This document shows, one piece after another, positions 36,832 to 49,650 of a stretch of 64,000 nt of DNA. The DNA is taken from contig JAFFSR010000240.1 of assembly GCA_017163975.1 (NCBI GenBank), positions 558,001 through 622,000 of the forward strand, in the 5' to 3' direction. The DNA is from Anastatus disparis. Lineage: Eukaryota > Arthropoda > Insecta > Hymenoptera > Eupelmidae. The notes under the pieces are model-generated. The model did no database searches and was not told where the DNA came from. It was given only the letters and a program-made list of their open reading frames with translations. A program made the translations under genes and the position numbers. Each line of letters opens with the position of its first letter. Position 1 is the stretch's first letter.

Positions 36832-38112
36832 ATATAAATTACGAATGATTCCAACCTACTGAAAAGATAAAAAAAAGAAAATAATTAAATTATTATTAAT
36901 AATAAGAAACATTAAAAGTAAAGAAAGAAAATAATGAATAAAGTAATTTTTACTTTTTTCAAATACTATTTAACCTTTGTTTATAAACAAAGATATAGTA
37001 AATTAAAATATCATGCGACTTCAAAATTATTCTATGTATATTTCAACTTTTAATGTTGGTATTTTACATACTCATAAATAAAATCTTTTCTAATCTTATT
37101 TGTTGAATTGCGAGCACGTTTCAAGAAAAGTTTATAAGTATACATGTTCAAAATTTTATTTGTAATAATAAACCTTTACTGTGTCTGTAACAAGTGAGGT
37201 AGGGATTTGGTTAAAAAGGTCCGCTCAGAGGGTTCACATCATTGAAAAAGGTACATAGGAAAGAGGTATAGACAAAGGTATAATGCACTTACTAAGCCAA
37301 GAGGCTATGGGTGGGTAAAACCAAATATATACTGAATATGTACACCTCTTCAATACTCATTTACTGTTTCATGGGCATACTTACTTTTAAAAACATGAAA
37401 TATTTCGTTCGAATTTGCATTTATTGTTTTATACGCTACCTACTTAAATACTAAGAAACTTCGTTAGCATAATGCATTTTGTAAAATCTGAGACAGTCTG
37501 CTCTTCTCTACCAAAGTATTAACACGATACATTAAATTGACGAGTGGCGTGTGATAATTTATATTTATTCCATTAATAATTAGGTATCATACCAAAGGAT
37601 AAAAAAACCTATTCTGCCCAAACAATAGTTAAAAATATATTTAACAAATTTTGATTTTATCATAAATATGTAACGGTTCAGGTTTTTAGATCCAATTTTA
37701 TGAAGTTAATATTATACTTTCGTTATAGTCCTAAAATTAAATAGTTTGATTTCTAAATCAAAATCTTTCGTATGGTTATTAATTTTATTATTTGAATTAT
37801 TTCATTTCACTAAAGAATAAGATTTTGTGTTATCATATTTTCTCAAAGTAAAAGAAATAAGTTATTACAGATCTATCAAAAGAACTAAAAACAATTTTTA
37901 AATGTCCTTTATAATTCTTACTTAACTTCTCAATTTACCAATCTCATGATACGTAATATTTCTAAGAATATTCTCTTTGCTGATCAAAAAAAGAGAGAAA
38001 GAAAATATAACTTTATAAACCTATTCTTATGTAATACCCGTATAGAGTCTTGTAAGAAGAGAAATTTATCGATCTTCAATAACCATCATCTTTTTTATAC
38101 TTTATGTTTCAG
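36832..38112. other. AT-rich stretch upstream of the type II membrane protein exon
   Basis: No gene supported. The 72-codon frame at 37946-38164 crosses the putative splice acceptor at 38112 and is unrecognisable. Confidence 0.55.
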
Positions 38113-38366
38113 AAGACCTATCGAAGCGCCTCAGGTACCAAATGAAGTCAACAGACGACAGTAGAGACTGAGCTTTACTCAAGCCCAGTTATAAAAGCGT
38201 CCGATGCAGACAGCATCCACATCGAACTTAACGATGAAGCTCTGAAACTTAAAAAAAAACAAATTAAACAAGTAAAAATTCGAATTGAAATTCAATTTCA
38301 AATATACTTATAATTTTACGAGCGTGTGTGTTAAAAAAAAACAAGAAATAAAAAATTTCTACAACG
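38113..38366 (+). promoter_or_regulatory. 5' UTR and/or TATA promoter of the membrane protein gene
   Basis: Two readings are possible. TATGTTTCAG ends at 38112 and would serve as a 3' splice site, making 38113-38366 an internal 5' UTR segment fed by an upstream non-coding exon. Alternatively, TATAAAAG at 38190-38197 is a good TATA box that would place transcription start near 38220, about 146 bases before the ATG. Both could be used as alternative promoters. A transcript end map is needed to decide. Confidence 0.35.
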
Positions 38367-38660
38367 ATGTATAAAATATTAAGACGCGGCTCTGGCCGCA
38401 TGTTTGTATTGTGCGCGATTTTATTGTCGTTGCTGTTGTGCTTGTATTACGTGAGTCAAACTCAAGCACCAAATTCCGGTGGCCCAGCAGCGGCAAGTAT
38501 TATTGCCGAAGGTGCTGGATTTGATAGAGTATTGACGTCTGTTATACCGGACTATAGCGAGCCACCGGATGCTCAAGTATCATCTGACACGTGTCCTATC
38601 ATTGCACCCAGGGAGACTGATATTGACGCCCAAGCGGAATTCGAGAAGTTCGACTTTCAG
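38367..38660 (+). CDS. First coding exon of a type II membrane protein (partial)
   Basis: 98 codons, ATG in an acceptable context (ACAACGATG), ending exactly at a strong splice donor (CAG/GTAAGG, donor at 38661) in phase 0. Residues 1-11 are a short basic cytoplasmic tail (K3, R6, R7, R11). Residues 12-30 form one hydrophobic segment (MFVLCAILLSLLLCLYYVS) without a signal-peptidase-like site. The rest is a polar stem with a single Cys (C76) and an acidic stretch ending EFEKFDFQ. This topology is typical of Golgi glycosyltransferases, sulfotransferases and processing glycosidases; a Golgi enzyme is an inference from topology only. I do not recognise the protein, and the catalytic part must be encoded by later exons that I could not find before 64000. 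GC content is well above that of the flanks, as expected for a real exon. The frame read past the donor to 38768 is intronic. Confidence 0.8.
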
Positions 38661-40083
38661 GTAAGGATCTACAAAATTTTATTTCTTTTTACTGGAAATT
38701 CTGTCGTAAAAGTTGCAAATAAAATAAAATATATTAACTTTGGGAATATAATACATAGAACAAAATAAATTTCATTTTAATATTTGGATTCCATTATTGA
38801 TATTGTAACATGATCGGCTTGATATTTACATGTAAATAATTAAAAAAATACAACGTTTACAATTTACTAAAAGCGAATATAAAATTTTTTAAAAGTAATA
38901 TATAAAATGTTCCGAACTTACATTTTTGTCATTTTTAAATTGATGTTTAACCAAGCTAAATCCTTCAATTAAAATTGACGGGTATTTAACGATAGCAAAA
39001 TACATCATCAAGCTTTTGAAACTATCCGTCGCTTGATGATTTATATGATGGTAAATTATAATGACTATCAAACCTATCTTTAAGTTTACTCAATTACCTG
39101 TCCCTCGCTTACAGATATATTCATAGCGGAAGTTCGTTTTGTTTATACGTGTATGTAGAATATACACTAGTATAGAATTTGCGCGCTATAATTGAAATTA
39201 GAATATAGATGATCTGAATTTGATCCTGGTATTCAAATTCAAATCTCTTACCTTTATTAAAGTAGAAAACCCGTTAATTTAATATTGATAATTTATAATA
39301 TATTTGTATTTTATATGATTGTAGTTTATTTATAAGGCGATCCTTTGAAAAATATTTTAATGTTTGAAAGTTGATCAGCCGGTACTTCGATACCAGCTGG
39401 TAACTAGATAAAATTAAAAATTATTTTGGAATATTCGATTTTCTCCATACAATTAACATTCTGTATAGAGGAAAAAATATCAATACAATAAATTTTGCGT
39501 TAGTTGTAATACCAATAATCTAACAAGGTTTTAAGAAAAGTCTATTTTTATGTCTTATATGTTTATTTACTAACCGTTTGACCTTATTATGATTTTAAAA
39601 AATAGTTTTAATTGATAGAAAAAATATAAATAGTATTTTTTAAATACTTATGATGATTGAAGAAATAATTTATACACAGTAAATTATGTTATAATATATT
39701 TTGTTGATAAAATTGTATTCGCTAAAATGTTTACACTGAAATTACAAACTAAAGACAATTGCTCATTTAGAGCAAAAAGCTAACTCTCAAAAAATTAAAA
39801 ATTTTAACCCTAAATAATATAGTAAAACTAAAAATTTTCTTATGTAATTATAATAATTTGTCACTTGGCTTAACGCATACATCCTAGAATATGCAAGAAC
39901 AAAATAATGAATTTCTTTTTAAGCCAGTACATCATGCTTAATATCCAACAATAAAAAAATACTCGTTACAAGCGCCTAAAGTGCTTTAAATCGGGCAATT
40001 TGCTGAATCGGTTAATTTGAGTAAGCATTATTAGTGCACAAACTCATACAAAGCTAAATAAATCCAAAGAGATAGATAGAGAT

Positions 40084-40150
40084 ATAGGTTCGTTCAAAAA
40101 GTGCTGAGACAACGTTTTTTTGCTTTATAAAACCTAAAACGTACTGGATT
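40084..40150. repeat. Possible mariner-type end remnant (weak)
   Basis: TAGGTTCGTTCAAAAAGTGC resembles in style the outer ends of some mariner elements, but no partner end or transposase remnant is found nearby. Confidence 0.15.
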
Positions 40151-41751
40151 TTACTATACTAACTCACTTCCTCTTTAGTACTGATAATTCGTTTTTCGTT
40201 TAATGCTTTCCAAGTCTTTCTAAATGCTTTAATCCTTAATTACTTGCAATTAGTGTTCGTAACAGTTTTTTATTACGATCATTTGAATAATACTGAATTA
40301 TTCATATTATGGAATTTAATGTTTTACGATGCTCTTTAATCTTTATTATGCCTTTTTTGCATCATTGGATAAAAGTTATGATTATCAGTGTTTATTTTAT
40401 TATTGAATTGAATATCTATAATTTTCTTTGTGCATCATAATTTTTTATTAGTAAGAATATTTTATTTTACACAAGTATTTTAAACAAATATATATTTTAA
40501 AAACAATTTTAATTGAACAATTGCTATATAATAAATATTATTAAAAGTATTTAGCTTCCTTAAGAAAAAACAATAATGATAGCTTTGCCTTATTACATAT
40601 TAAATTAATTCTAAATATATGTTATTTTGTCACAAAAAGAAACTGAAAATTAGAAAAAAATTAATTTATTCTTGTTAAAATATGGTTGAAGCGTTACATG
40701 ACGTGACTGTCATAATTTAGATTTGAATAATATATTTTGAAAATGACATATTAATTATTAATGCTTTATAGCATGAAAATTAAATTGTAATTTACATATG
40801 CTTAAACAGAGGAAAATTTAATAATTATAAAATGCAAGTTAATGAAATTATGATTACGGTGTAGTGATGGAATTTTAATACAATAATTAAAATAAATTAA
40901 AATATCATTTCGTTCAATAAAATGGTGATATATTTATTCATAAAATTGTCTCCATTATCTATAAATTAGGCAATTACGTTGACTATACACACGAATATAC
41001 TATTGGGCTAGTAAAATTATCAACACCTAATGCTAAGTAACTCATACTAGTAAATTAGAATTATATTGAAGTAAAGCATAATAATTATTCTTAGTCGGTT
41101 TAGGTATCAGCACTAAATATCAACTATATGCAATAGGAGCACACTAACACTTTACTAGGAGAGGATAGGGTTATGGCCTTTTCAGTGTGGCAGTTAACCG
41201 TTTTCAAGTCGAGGGCATTAAATCTTCTTATATATACATATATCTATATATACATAACCCTTGTACAAATATGTCCAATTTATTCGGTTACACAATCAAG
41301 ATCTATTTCGGAACACATTCAATAACTATATATATATTTATATGTATATTATCGCTCATCATGAATTTATAACTACTATAGGTTGCAGTTACGTGGCTGC
41401 CAGTTATAGCCTAATAGAATTGCTTGTTATTGTGATGTTTATAAATATTTATTACAAATGCAAAATTTTATTACAGATTTATCAACTGTTTAGTGCATTT
41501 TTAGATGTAATGTCGATTAACTTTTTTTTTATTGCAAGGAAGTATATTTTTATAAATAATTAATGTAAAAAGTATTAATATACTTTTAACATGAATTTAG
41601 AATAAATTTTCATAATTTTGAACTTTTAATTTATAAACCATCATGTTAATTTTACCAATATTATGCTAATTATTTTACAAAATTTAATTAATTTTCATAA
41701 TGCATTAGTAAGACTAAAGCAACTCAGTTTCCCGCGAATTTATTATATAAT

Positions 41752-42000
41752 CTCATAAATAATAATTTTGACATTTCGAATAATAAATAATAAATTTTAA
41801 TTGAAAAAGCACGAAATCAAGATTGTAGATGGATAATTTGGAGAGTTCAATTTAATCTAAAATTAAATTAAACCCTTTAAAATAGAAAAATTAAGGTTTG
41901 CAAGCACGGCGAATTTTTTATGATGACCTCATAAATAATAATTTTGACATTTTAAATAACAGATAAATTTTAATTGAAAAAAACTCAAGATCGTGATCAA
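41752..42000. repeat. Diverged direct repeat, spacing 176 bp
   Basis: CTCATAAATAATAATTTTGA begins at 41752 and recurs at 41928, followed in both copies by ACATTT, then TAAATTTTAATTGAAAAA and, after a few bases, an AAATCAAGAT/AAGATCGTGAT-like segment. Similarity extends about 75 bp with scattered differences. Confidence 0.6.
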
Positions 42001-42480
42001 GTGTTGAGAAAAAAAACTAGCTCTACACCGATTATATTGAGTGCTCAGTTTATATACAGGATTATTTTAAAACTAATGTATAAATCACAATATAATTTTA
42101 AATACTTTTCTGTAACAATATCCTGAAAAATAGTAACAGTAATAGTTATTAGAAATTCCTGTTGGAGTGACTGCTTTTATCGAGCGTATAATCAATATTA
42201 CAATCAAGTGGTTTCTGCTTGTAAATTCGAAATAATTACATTAAAGAGTCGAATTTATTAGGTGTTTGCAAACAGTATTTTCGGAAACATTATATAATGT
42301 AATTACAATTATTAACAAAAAATGACTCAACAATTTAAAACCTAAAATAGTTTTCTTATAATACGTTGAATTGAAAAATGTAAAAAAATGTTATTAACAT
42401 CATATTTGAGAGGTTTCGAGATCGCTAAGGATGACAGTGTAAATTAAAAATTTATTCAACTTCATCCGTGACCTTTAGGG

Positions 42481-43540
42481 CTAAAAATATCCTTTTCTGT
42501 TTTGATCCTGATTACGTGGATATGTATGCAGAGTGTTGTTGAAGAGGTTTGATGTGCCGTCATGATACTTGCATGCATACATTGGATTGTTTACTAATGT
42601 ATTGGAGTGTTAACTAATCGAACCCTCCATTGAAATTCAAAATGGATCTTACACAGAAACGGTAGCAGTGTTAAAAAAATGGCCTCTAAAGTTAAGCACT
42701 GGAAAGGTCAAGCTTTTGCATAAGTCATACAAAGATTATATTGGCGTTCAACCTCAATAAAGGAGATGGTCCATGAGCATTCTAAGCTCTTTAATTCATT
42801 ATTCACGCAATCTTTTGAGCTTGCGTCAAAATAGACGAATCATAAAACGGAATTTCTAATTTCAATAGTCATCGACAAAGGCTAATCCATTATTAGGAAG
42901 ATCATCATCCCTCTTAACCATAGACTGGAATTATCCATCACAGGCAGCTCTTTTCGTTAGCTCAACCACAGAATTTTCTTTTCTTATTTGCTAGAGAGGT
43001 ATAAAAGTACCTTCTTTAGCTTGAACGAGTTTTCAAGTCTTTTTTTTCTCTTGTACGGTTGGATTATTCCGCTTCGTAGGAGCGATTAAAGGCCGGGGCG
43101 TTACTGCTGCTGCTGCTGCTTCTGCTCTGTTACTGCTCCATCTTTTCTCTGCTGACAGCAACGCTTTCTTCTTCAATCTAAGTCCACGTCACTTGGTTTT
43201 TTTATTTTCTTTTCCTTATTTTTTTTTTAAACTTTCTTCACTCTGTTTCCTTATCTTTCTTAGGTCCTTGCCTCTTATCGTGCTCTCTTGTATTCTACGT
43301 TTTCTCCTTGTTACCTTCACCTATGTTATCGGTCTTTCTTTCTTCTTATTCTTACGCTTTATCTTTTTTTATACACTTTTCTTACCTTTCTTCTACAATC
43401 ATCCGATTTTTTGCTTTCAACATTTTCCTTTTCTTTCTTTAGTTCCTTTCTTTTTTTAATCCCAGATTTTTATCGACCTTATATGGACTTTCTGAAAAAT
43501 GTATCTCAATGTATTTTTGATTCAAGAAATTTCGCTAGTT
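42481..43540. other. GC-richer island with (CTG)n and pyrimidine tract
   Basis: Unique sequence at 42490-42960, a CTG run at 43103-43120 followed by TTCTGCTCTG, then a CT/T-rich tract to about 43450. The F/L/S-rich frames at 43193-43459 and 43288-43545 are translations of that tract and are not genes. Candidate regulatory region. Confidence 0.3.
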
Positions 43541-44425
43541 TATAAAGAATTTGAATATTGAAAAAAAAAATTATTAATTATGACACAAATACTGAAGCAA
43601 ATTGAAAAATATTAAAAAACTGCTGATTTGATGAATATTTTCAATTCATTGGGAGTGATAAAAATTTTTTTACAATGAACAGAAACATTGTGAAATACAT
43701 CATAAAATTTATTAGTATACGTTAATTCTTTAATTAATTTTTGTCCAAAATATTTAGCTGTAGTGAAACCAGTTTCGATTAATCCCATGATTTTCAATTG
43801 AAAATCGCGTTTCGTTTGTCATCATAAAATATATCATTGAATTATTATTAAGTAAAAAATAATTATTAAATGAATATAGACTGTAACAATAACCAATTGC
43901 AAATAATGTACATTGAAATATGCAATTTAAATAAAATTGTTAAATAAGCCTAATCAATACCTTATTTATATTCATTGGAAATAGCTTAAAGCTATATGTA
44001 TTGTTTGGGAAAACTCATAGTGGAATTATAAACAATAATTATTTATGTCATTATTTTTTCAATTTAAAATTAAAATCGTTTTAATTTAAATGTCGATTGT
44101 TACAATATTTATTAAAATACTTATATATCAGTTAGCTACAAAGCTTTAAAATTACGGTGTGGTTTTAACTAAAAACTCAAAATATAGTTACTTAAAAAAA
44201 GTTATGGCTTATTCTTACAAATCACTTATTTAATTTAAATTTACCGCGCAGTTAGTAATAAAAAAATTAAATCATAGAAATTCATCTTACATCTACGAGA
44301 GGATACTATGTATATTGCTACGTTGCTTTTTTGCAAGACAATTGTATTGTCCTTTCTTTTCTTTTATTTTTCTTTCTCTCGGTACAACGTACAAAGAATA
44401 AATTTTAAATTGGCAAGAATCCAAC
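43541..44425. other. AT-rich stretch, no gene seen
   Basis: Low-complexity sequence. The 61-codon minus frame at 43612-43797 is not recognisable. Confidence 0.55.
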
Positions 44426-44548
44426 ATGAATGTCGCTTATGAGACGATTAGTCCCGTTTGTCCGATTTGTCAAGTTTACGATGCAAATGAAATACATCAA
44501 GTTTACAAGAAAACGTTTTATGAAACTAAAGGTAAAAAAAGAAAATAA
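44426..44548 (+). CDS. Possible small ORF or short exon (weak)
   Basis: A 40-codon frame (MNVAYETISPVCPICQVYD...) stands out from its AT-rich surroundings by balanced codon use. An internal donor-like AAAG/GTAAAA near 44530 would end it as an exon. An in-frame stop lies 27 bases upstream. Contains a CPIC pair that could bind a metal only with further cysteines, which are absent here. Unrecognised; it could be a short peptide gene, an exon, or part of a conserved non-coding element. Confidence 0.2.
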   Translation: MNVAYETISPVCPICQVYDANEIHQVYKKTFYETKGKKRK

Positions 44549-44847
44549 AGAAAATGTATAAACTCATAGTACTTTAGCTACTAAACGAAAGCGTAAACTT
44601 GAGTTTGCTAATGAAATTCTGTCCGTAATAATTCGAGATAAGCTAAACATAAATTTTGTGTTTTAGCATTTGAATATTTTTGTACTTATTCGCTTGTGTC
44701 TAATTGTATTTCGTTGTTAAGAATTTGAAATTATTAATTCATAATTAAAGATGTATATAATAAATTAGTGTATTTGTTCACGATAAAGTTAATGAACCAA
44801 TTAAGAAAAATAAATGTAAATAAAAGTAAATCTAGATCAAATAAATA

Positions 44848-44850
<3 letters not shown>

Positions 44851-44898
<48 letters not shown>
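44851..44898. repeat. (AT)24 microsatellite
   Basis: 48 bases of uninterrupted AT dinucleotides directly beside the tail side of SINE copy 3. SINE 3' ends often seed such repeats. Confidence 0.95.
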
Positions 44899-44900
<2 letters not shown>

Positions 44901-44911
44901 TTTTTTAATTT

Positions 44912-45099
44912 TATTTAACGTCGTCGTATTTATGCCATCATTGCGATGCTAATTAGTGACGGAGATTTTCAGTGTACTTGTAAACAAAGCACATGTAATA
45001 TACAGTGATGCTTGTATAAATCAGCCGAGAGCGGGATTCTAACTCGGAGCCTCGATATTAAGATTCCATAACTCTACCGACTGAGCCACTGAAAACTCT
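44912..45099 (-). mobile_element. tRNA-derived SINE, copy 3
   Basis: Minus-strand A box (CTCAGTCGGTAGAG), B box degraded by one base (GAGTTAGAATCCC), body with TTTGTTTACAAGTACACTGA and tail TCACTAATTAGCATCGCAAT then GGCATAAATACGACGACG. The altered B box suggests pol III promoter decay. The (AT)n run adjoins the tail. Confidence 0.85.
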
Positions 45100-46330
45100 G
45101 TATATTGAATATTAACAAAGGCTATTAAATATTAATAAGTGGTCACCAAGCCAAAAACGAGATTATTTTAGAAAAACTTTAGTTTTACTTCCAGTTAAAA
45201 TTCTTATTTCACTTTTTATTTGTTTAAATATTTCATGATCAATTAATTTGGGTTGAGATGTATTAAATGATGTCAAGTAATAATTATTAAATCTACTAAA
45301 TAAATACAATTTCGAACTAACATTAAAAACAAAAATAAGTTCTCCTTATATATTGGATTTTTCAATAATCAGATAGGTTTTTATAAAAGCTCCTAATTTA
45401 ACGATTAATGTTATTAAAGCATAAATTTATAGATAATATAAACGTACAATGCGGTGTACGTTACCCAGCCTTTATTACGTCTCACGTTAGTTGATGCAAG
45501 AATAAACTCTGCTTATGTAGTGAAAAATAGACACGCGGGCATCAAGTACAGGGTATATAATACGAGCTTAGCGTTGGTGTCAAAATGACCGCCCTCCCTC
45601 AACAAATGTAGGTCGCTGTTAATTTGCTATTTTCCCTAACCGCATTAGATGAGACACGAAAATTTTATGTTGAAGCCGCTTATTAAAAAATATTGAGATT
45701 ATCTTATTTTTCGCTAAATAAACCATATAGTTCTTTATTATTAAGTCAGATTTAATAAAATAAATAATTAATTCAAAAAGTTATAAAATAATAAGTACGG
45801 ATTTGATAATATAATAATTGATTCGAATTTTATCTTGAATTATTGATGATTTTTCAATTCATGGATGTTTAATTTCTTCAATTTTTTAAGTTCAATATTT
45901 TATGTATCCAAAGAAAAAAACTAAGTTTTTCTTTATAAATAAATTGAGTTAAAATATGATTAAAATCTAAACAAAAACTGTTATTTAATTAGAATAAAAC
46001 CGAAATCTATAAATTTTTTGATTACAAATGATTATCAGTTTGAATTATTAGCAAAATTTTGAAAGCAATAAATCGTCGTTAAAGTGCAAAGTAATTTATT
46101 TTGTAATTTAATTTTTCATTTGAATGCACACAAAAACAATTTCCAGAAAATCTCATTTGTAAAAAAAATATAAGTAATTGGTTTTTATAAAATATTTATG
46201 TGCGGACCAAAAAAAAAGAACAAAACGAAAAAAGAACAAAACTACAGCATTCAATACAAGCTACATAAAAATCCTTAACGTACCATCTGAATAAAACATC
46301 ATTTATTCCACTGCGTAAAATAACAGGTTG
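45100..46330. other. Mostly AT-rich; small GC-richer patch at 45460-45660
   Basis: The patch at 45450-45660 contains unique sequence with several CpGs (CACGCGGGCATC). The remainder is simple sequence. No gene supported. Confidence 0.5.
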
Positions 46331-46790
46331 TTTATTATCCATGAGCGTAGCATCGATTTTCTAAGCCCCAGCCTACAACAGTAAACCTGTAGGGATAAAT
46401 TTTAAAACAGCTGAATCCAATGAACCCAGGGACCTCCCAAAACAGAAACCAAACGCGTGAATTCCCAAGGAATCGATATATAGAGACGAGAGCTGAGGCG
46501 AGACGAAATTACATAACCCGAAACCGAAATGTTTCGGCGGGCTCGACGTACCGGAAAACTTGGCTACCACCCACCTTTACTCCTCTCTTCTGTTGTATTG
46601 AGAAATTGCAAACAGCCGCGCGAATAATTATGTCATTCATCCGCGGAATTCGCTTAGGAACCTTTCCCCCCTTTTACTGCTTTCCGTATACTGCTAAGGT
46701 TCGTACTAATAAATCGTACTATTCATTCTCTTCGAACCGTCTGGCTTTATCGATCGACAAATGAATTTTCCTTCAGTCAGTTAACTTCCA
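46331..46790. other. GC-rich island, candidate conserved non-coding element
   Basis: Complex, CpG-containing sequence with low A/T-run content. Both strands are open in one frame (46373-46570 minus and 46420-46764 plus), and neither translation shows a domain or has splice-bounded ends. One of the stronger regulatory-element candidates by composition. Confidence 0.35.
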
Positions 46791-47580
46791 TTTTCACTCT
46801 TTTTTTCCTTTCTTTCATATTATTGGATTATGAATTTAATTCTTGGAAAAAAATTTGCATTGAATTTGATAATGCATTTTTAATAAAATTCTGAAGTTCG
46901 GTGACTTAAGCAACTAAGATGTCTAATATGTTGGCAGCCTGAGTTTGATCTTATTCTCCATCAGGCGTTGACACCACGTCAAATAATATGTGTCAACATG
47001 TATAATTTTATGTGCTTATATGTAAAAAGAGCCAATCTGCTCACTGACAATAATTACAATAATAAATAAATGACAAAATAGTTGATTTAATTTCAATTCT
47101 GTGATAATTTTAATTTAACTTTCAATACCCCCAATGTATTAATAATATCATACAAATATTTGAAATAAATATATAACTAGCAAGAATATGTTATAAGTGA
47201 ATTTCTTTTTTTTCATTGATTGATTTAAAAGTAAATTTATGACTAAATGTAATGATTATAATGATGATGCAATATTCATCGTGAATTTATAATTAATAAT
47301 ATAATTAATAATTATTTAAATCGATGTTATTAGTATAGCCTTTATTGATAGTTGACATTTATTGATAAAGAAAGATAATATTTCTAATCATGAATACTCA
47401 GCGTAACAGAAGAATCTTTGTTCTTGAGCATTCGAAAAAAACAGTAAAAAGGATGAAAAATGAATCCTTTTTGAACAATAAGAATACTAGGTCACGTACC
47501 CCCGAGTATACGTTTTCCTACTTGGAATTGTGTTACTTCGTTCAACGACGGCTAGTGATATTGCTAAAGTGACATAATTT
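46791..47580. other. AT-rich stretch, no gene seen
   Basis: Frame 47390-47572 is basic and unrecognised; not called. Confidence 0.5.
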
Positions 47581-47960
47581 TCAGGTGTCCCTAAGGTAAT
47601 CTGATACTGTAGCTGTTGATCTTTCAGAATTTAACAAACAAGAACTGATATCGAATACGTCTATAAAGTAATTCTAGAAACTTAGATCAGCTGATTTTTT
47701 CGAGTAACTGACTGGTAAAGAAACATAAACGTCAACATCCGTTAAGCTAGTGGGATTTTACGTAAATACGAGGCAGGATAACTTCCATGCTCGTTATTAT
47801 AAACAATCTCCAACATCTGTTCAGCTGGCCTGGGTAACAGCAGCAATAGCAATATAGACTTCAGCAATATTGCAAACTCCTAAATTTACACGTCAGAGGC
47901 AAATATCATTCTATGATTTATGATCCTTACTTGAGATTACAAAACGCGAGACCCATTAGT
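47581..47960. other. GC-richer island with AGC/AGT runs
   Basis: Unique sequence including GGTAACAGCAGCAATAGCAA and several TCAGC motifs. No exon supported. Confidence 0.3.
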
Positions 47961-48880
47961 AATCTTCAGAGAAAATAATACTTTTGATTTAATGTGAAAA
48001 CACTTCTGGTAGAATATAAAAGAAAAAAAATGGAGCAAGATAATAATGAGAATCATAGAAGTTTTTTCATATTCGTAATGTTAGACCATTTAAATCATAG
48101 TGCAAATAGGAATTTTATTAATGAAAACGATAAAATAATCGTTAGTTTTAAATACTTAGGAGCAGGCAGCTTTTGATTAATTATACACGTTAAAGTAATG
48201 AGAAGACATACAAGCGTAACCAGAAAGTTCCTATTAAAGATTCTATCAATTATTGGTTTTGAAGTAGAGTGGACGAATGATTAAATTCTACAATTAATTA
48301 CAAAGTAAAAACTTGTTCAAATAATCCTTTCTGTAGGATCTTGTATTGATTACAATATTACTGCAACAGCTACACAAATATTATCATAACTTTATTTCCA
48401 AATGTATATATACACCGATAAAGATGTTCCCTATACTTACATCGACCACCGTAACATACAGTGGAGTTATTCTCAATGGCACTTATGATACTTACATATC
48501 AGTAACAATTGTCTAATCACTATTAACTACGAAACATAATTTTTGGTATTTATGCATCCCAATCTATTTTTTGTTTCTCAATTTATTATAAACTTGAAAT
48601 ATATCGCAGATATAATCATCAATCTATATATTCTAATCTGTTACTTATGTACTTTATTATGTACTTTATTATAACATTTAATCATTTATATACTCCTTGA
48701 ACTATAACTGAATTTCTCTTAAAAAAATAAAAATACATTGTTACAAAAAAGCCTTTCGACTATTTGTACGAAGAATATTTCAATTATGTTATTTTCGTAT
48801 CAACCAAAAAATTTAATGAATTTTCAACTATGAAAACAGAATAATAAAAATGTAGGTCAATATATTTTCTCGGTAATACT
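47961..48880. other. AT-rich stretch, no gene seen
   Basis: Frame 47994-48176 is unrecognised. Moderately complex but no supported feature. Confidence 0.5.
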
Positions 48881-49650
48881 GTAATTACCTTCACAGTAGC
48901 CTGGAATTTCCAACTTTGCTCAAACTGTCGTTGGATTCAAAGTTAATGGATAGTCCAAGAGGGATTATCTTGAACAAACCCACTAAAATCACGCAATTAC
49001 TTTCAGAACCCTTCAAATACCCCTAGAATAGTACTTCTATCGTAATAACCTCCACTTTAAACCCCATTTTAACTTTGACCTTTAAAAATAGAATTTTCCA
49101 CTACAACAAGCATAAAAAAAATAAATAAGTAAATAAAAAAAAGTACTGTAAGTCCATCTTGGTGCCACGAGCATTTACTTCCATCTAACGTTTCTAATAG
49201 AACGTTGAGCTTTTGCAAGAGAAGAAAGCGAATAGGTGGGAGAAAAGCAGAGAAACGGCAATTTCGATTGCGGATCGCGCGTGCCGTAATGTCCGAACTT
49301 CCGAATTACGTTGGTGCTTGTGGTGCTCGTCCCCCGCAAAGCCTCAGCTTATGTATATAGATATGTGTGTGCATGTGTGCGTATCTATGTGTATACAGTC
49401 TATCTTAAGTAGTAAAGGGAGACAGAAACAGCTGAGTTGTACGTTGGAAAATCCAGAAAAGCTGTTCCGGGAAACACGATAAACGTGGATTACTCGACGT
49501 CTTCCTCGTTGTCGTTTGCTGATTCTTTTTTTCTTTGGCCCTGCTTTTTTTTTCTTCTTTTTGGGGAATGGAGAAAAAGTCTTCAAGCATCGATCGTTTT
49601 GGATATTATCTTTGAAGATGAGAAGACAAAGAAAAGATAAGGAGATATAA
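48881..49650. other. GC-richer island with TG/TA run
   Basis: CpG-rich around 49250-49340 (GATCGCGCGTGCCG), an alternating purine-pyrimidine run at 49350-49400, and a poly-T/CT tract near 49530-49560. Overlapping frames on both strands; none called. Candidate regulatory island. Confidence 0.35.

Larger units (their letters stand above)
38661..42480. other. AT-rich DNA, probably start of a long first intron
   Basis: Follows the donor of the membrane protein exon. Contains no recognisable exon. Frames at 41187-41372 and 41261-41563 are low complexity. A diverged direct repeat occurs at 41752-42000 and is listed separately. Confidence 0.5.

Noticed and set aside
43193..43545. Hydrophobic frames that look like transmembrane segments
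   Set aside because: Same artefact of a T/C-rich tract; no exon signals.
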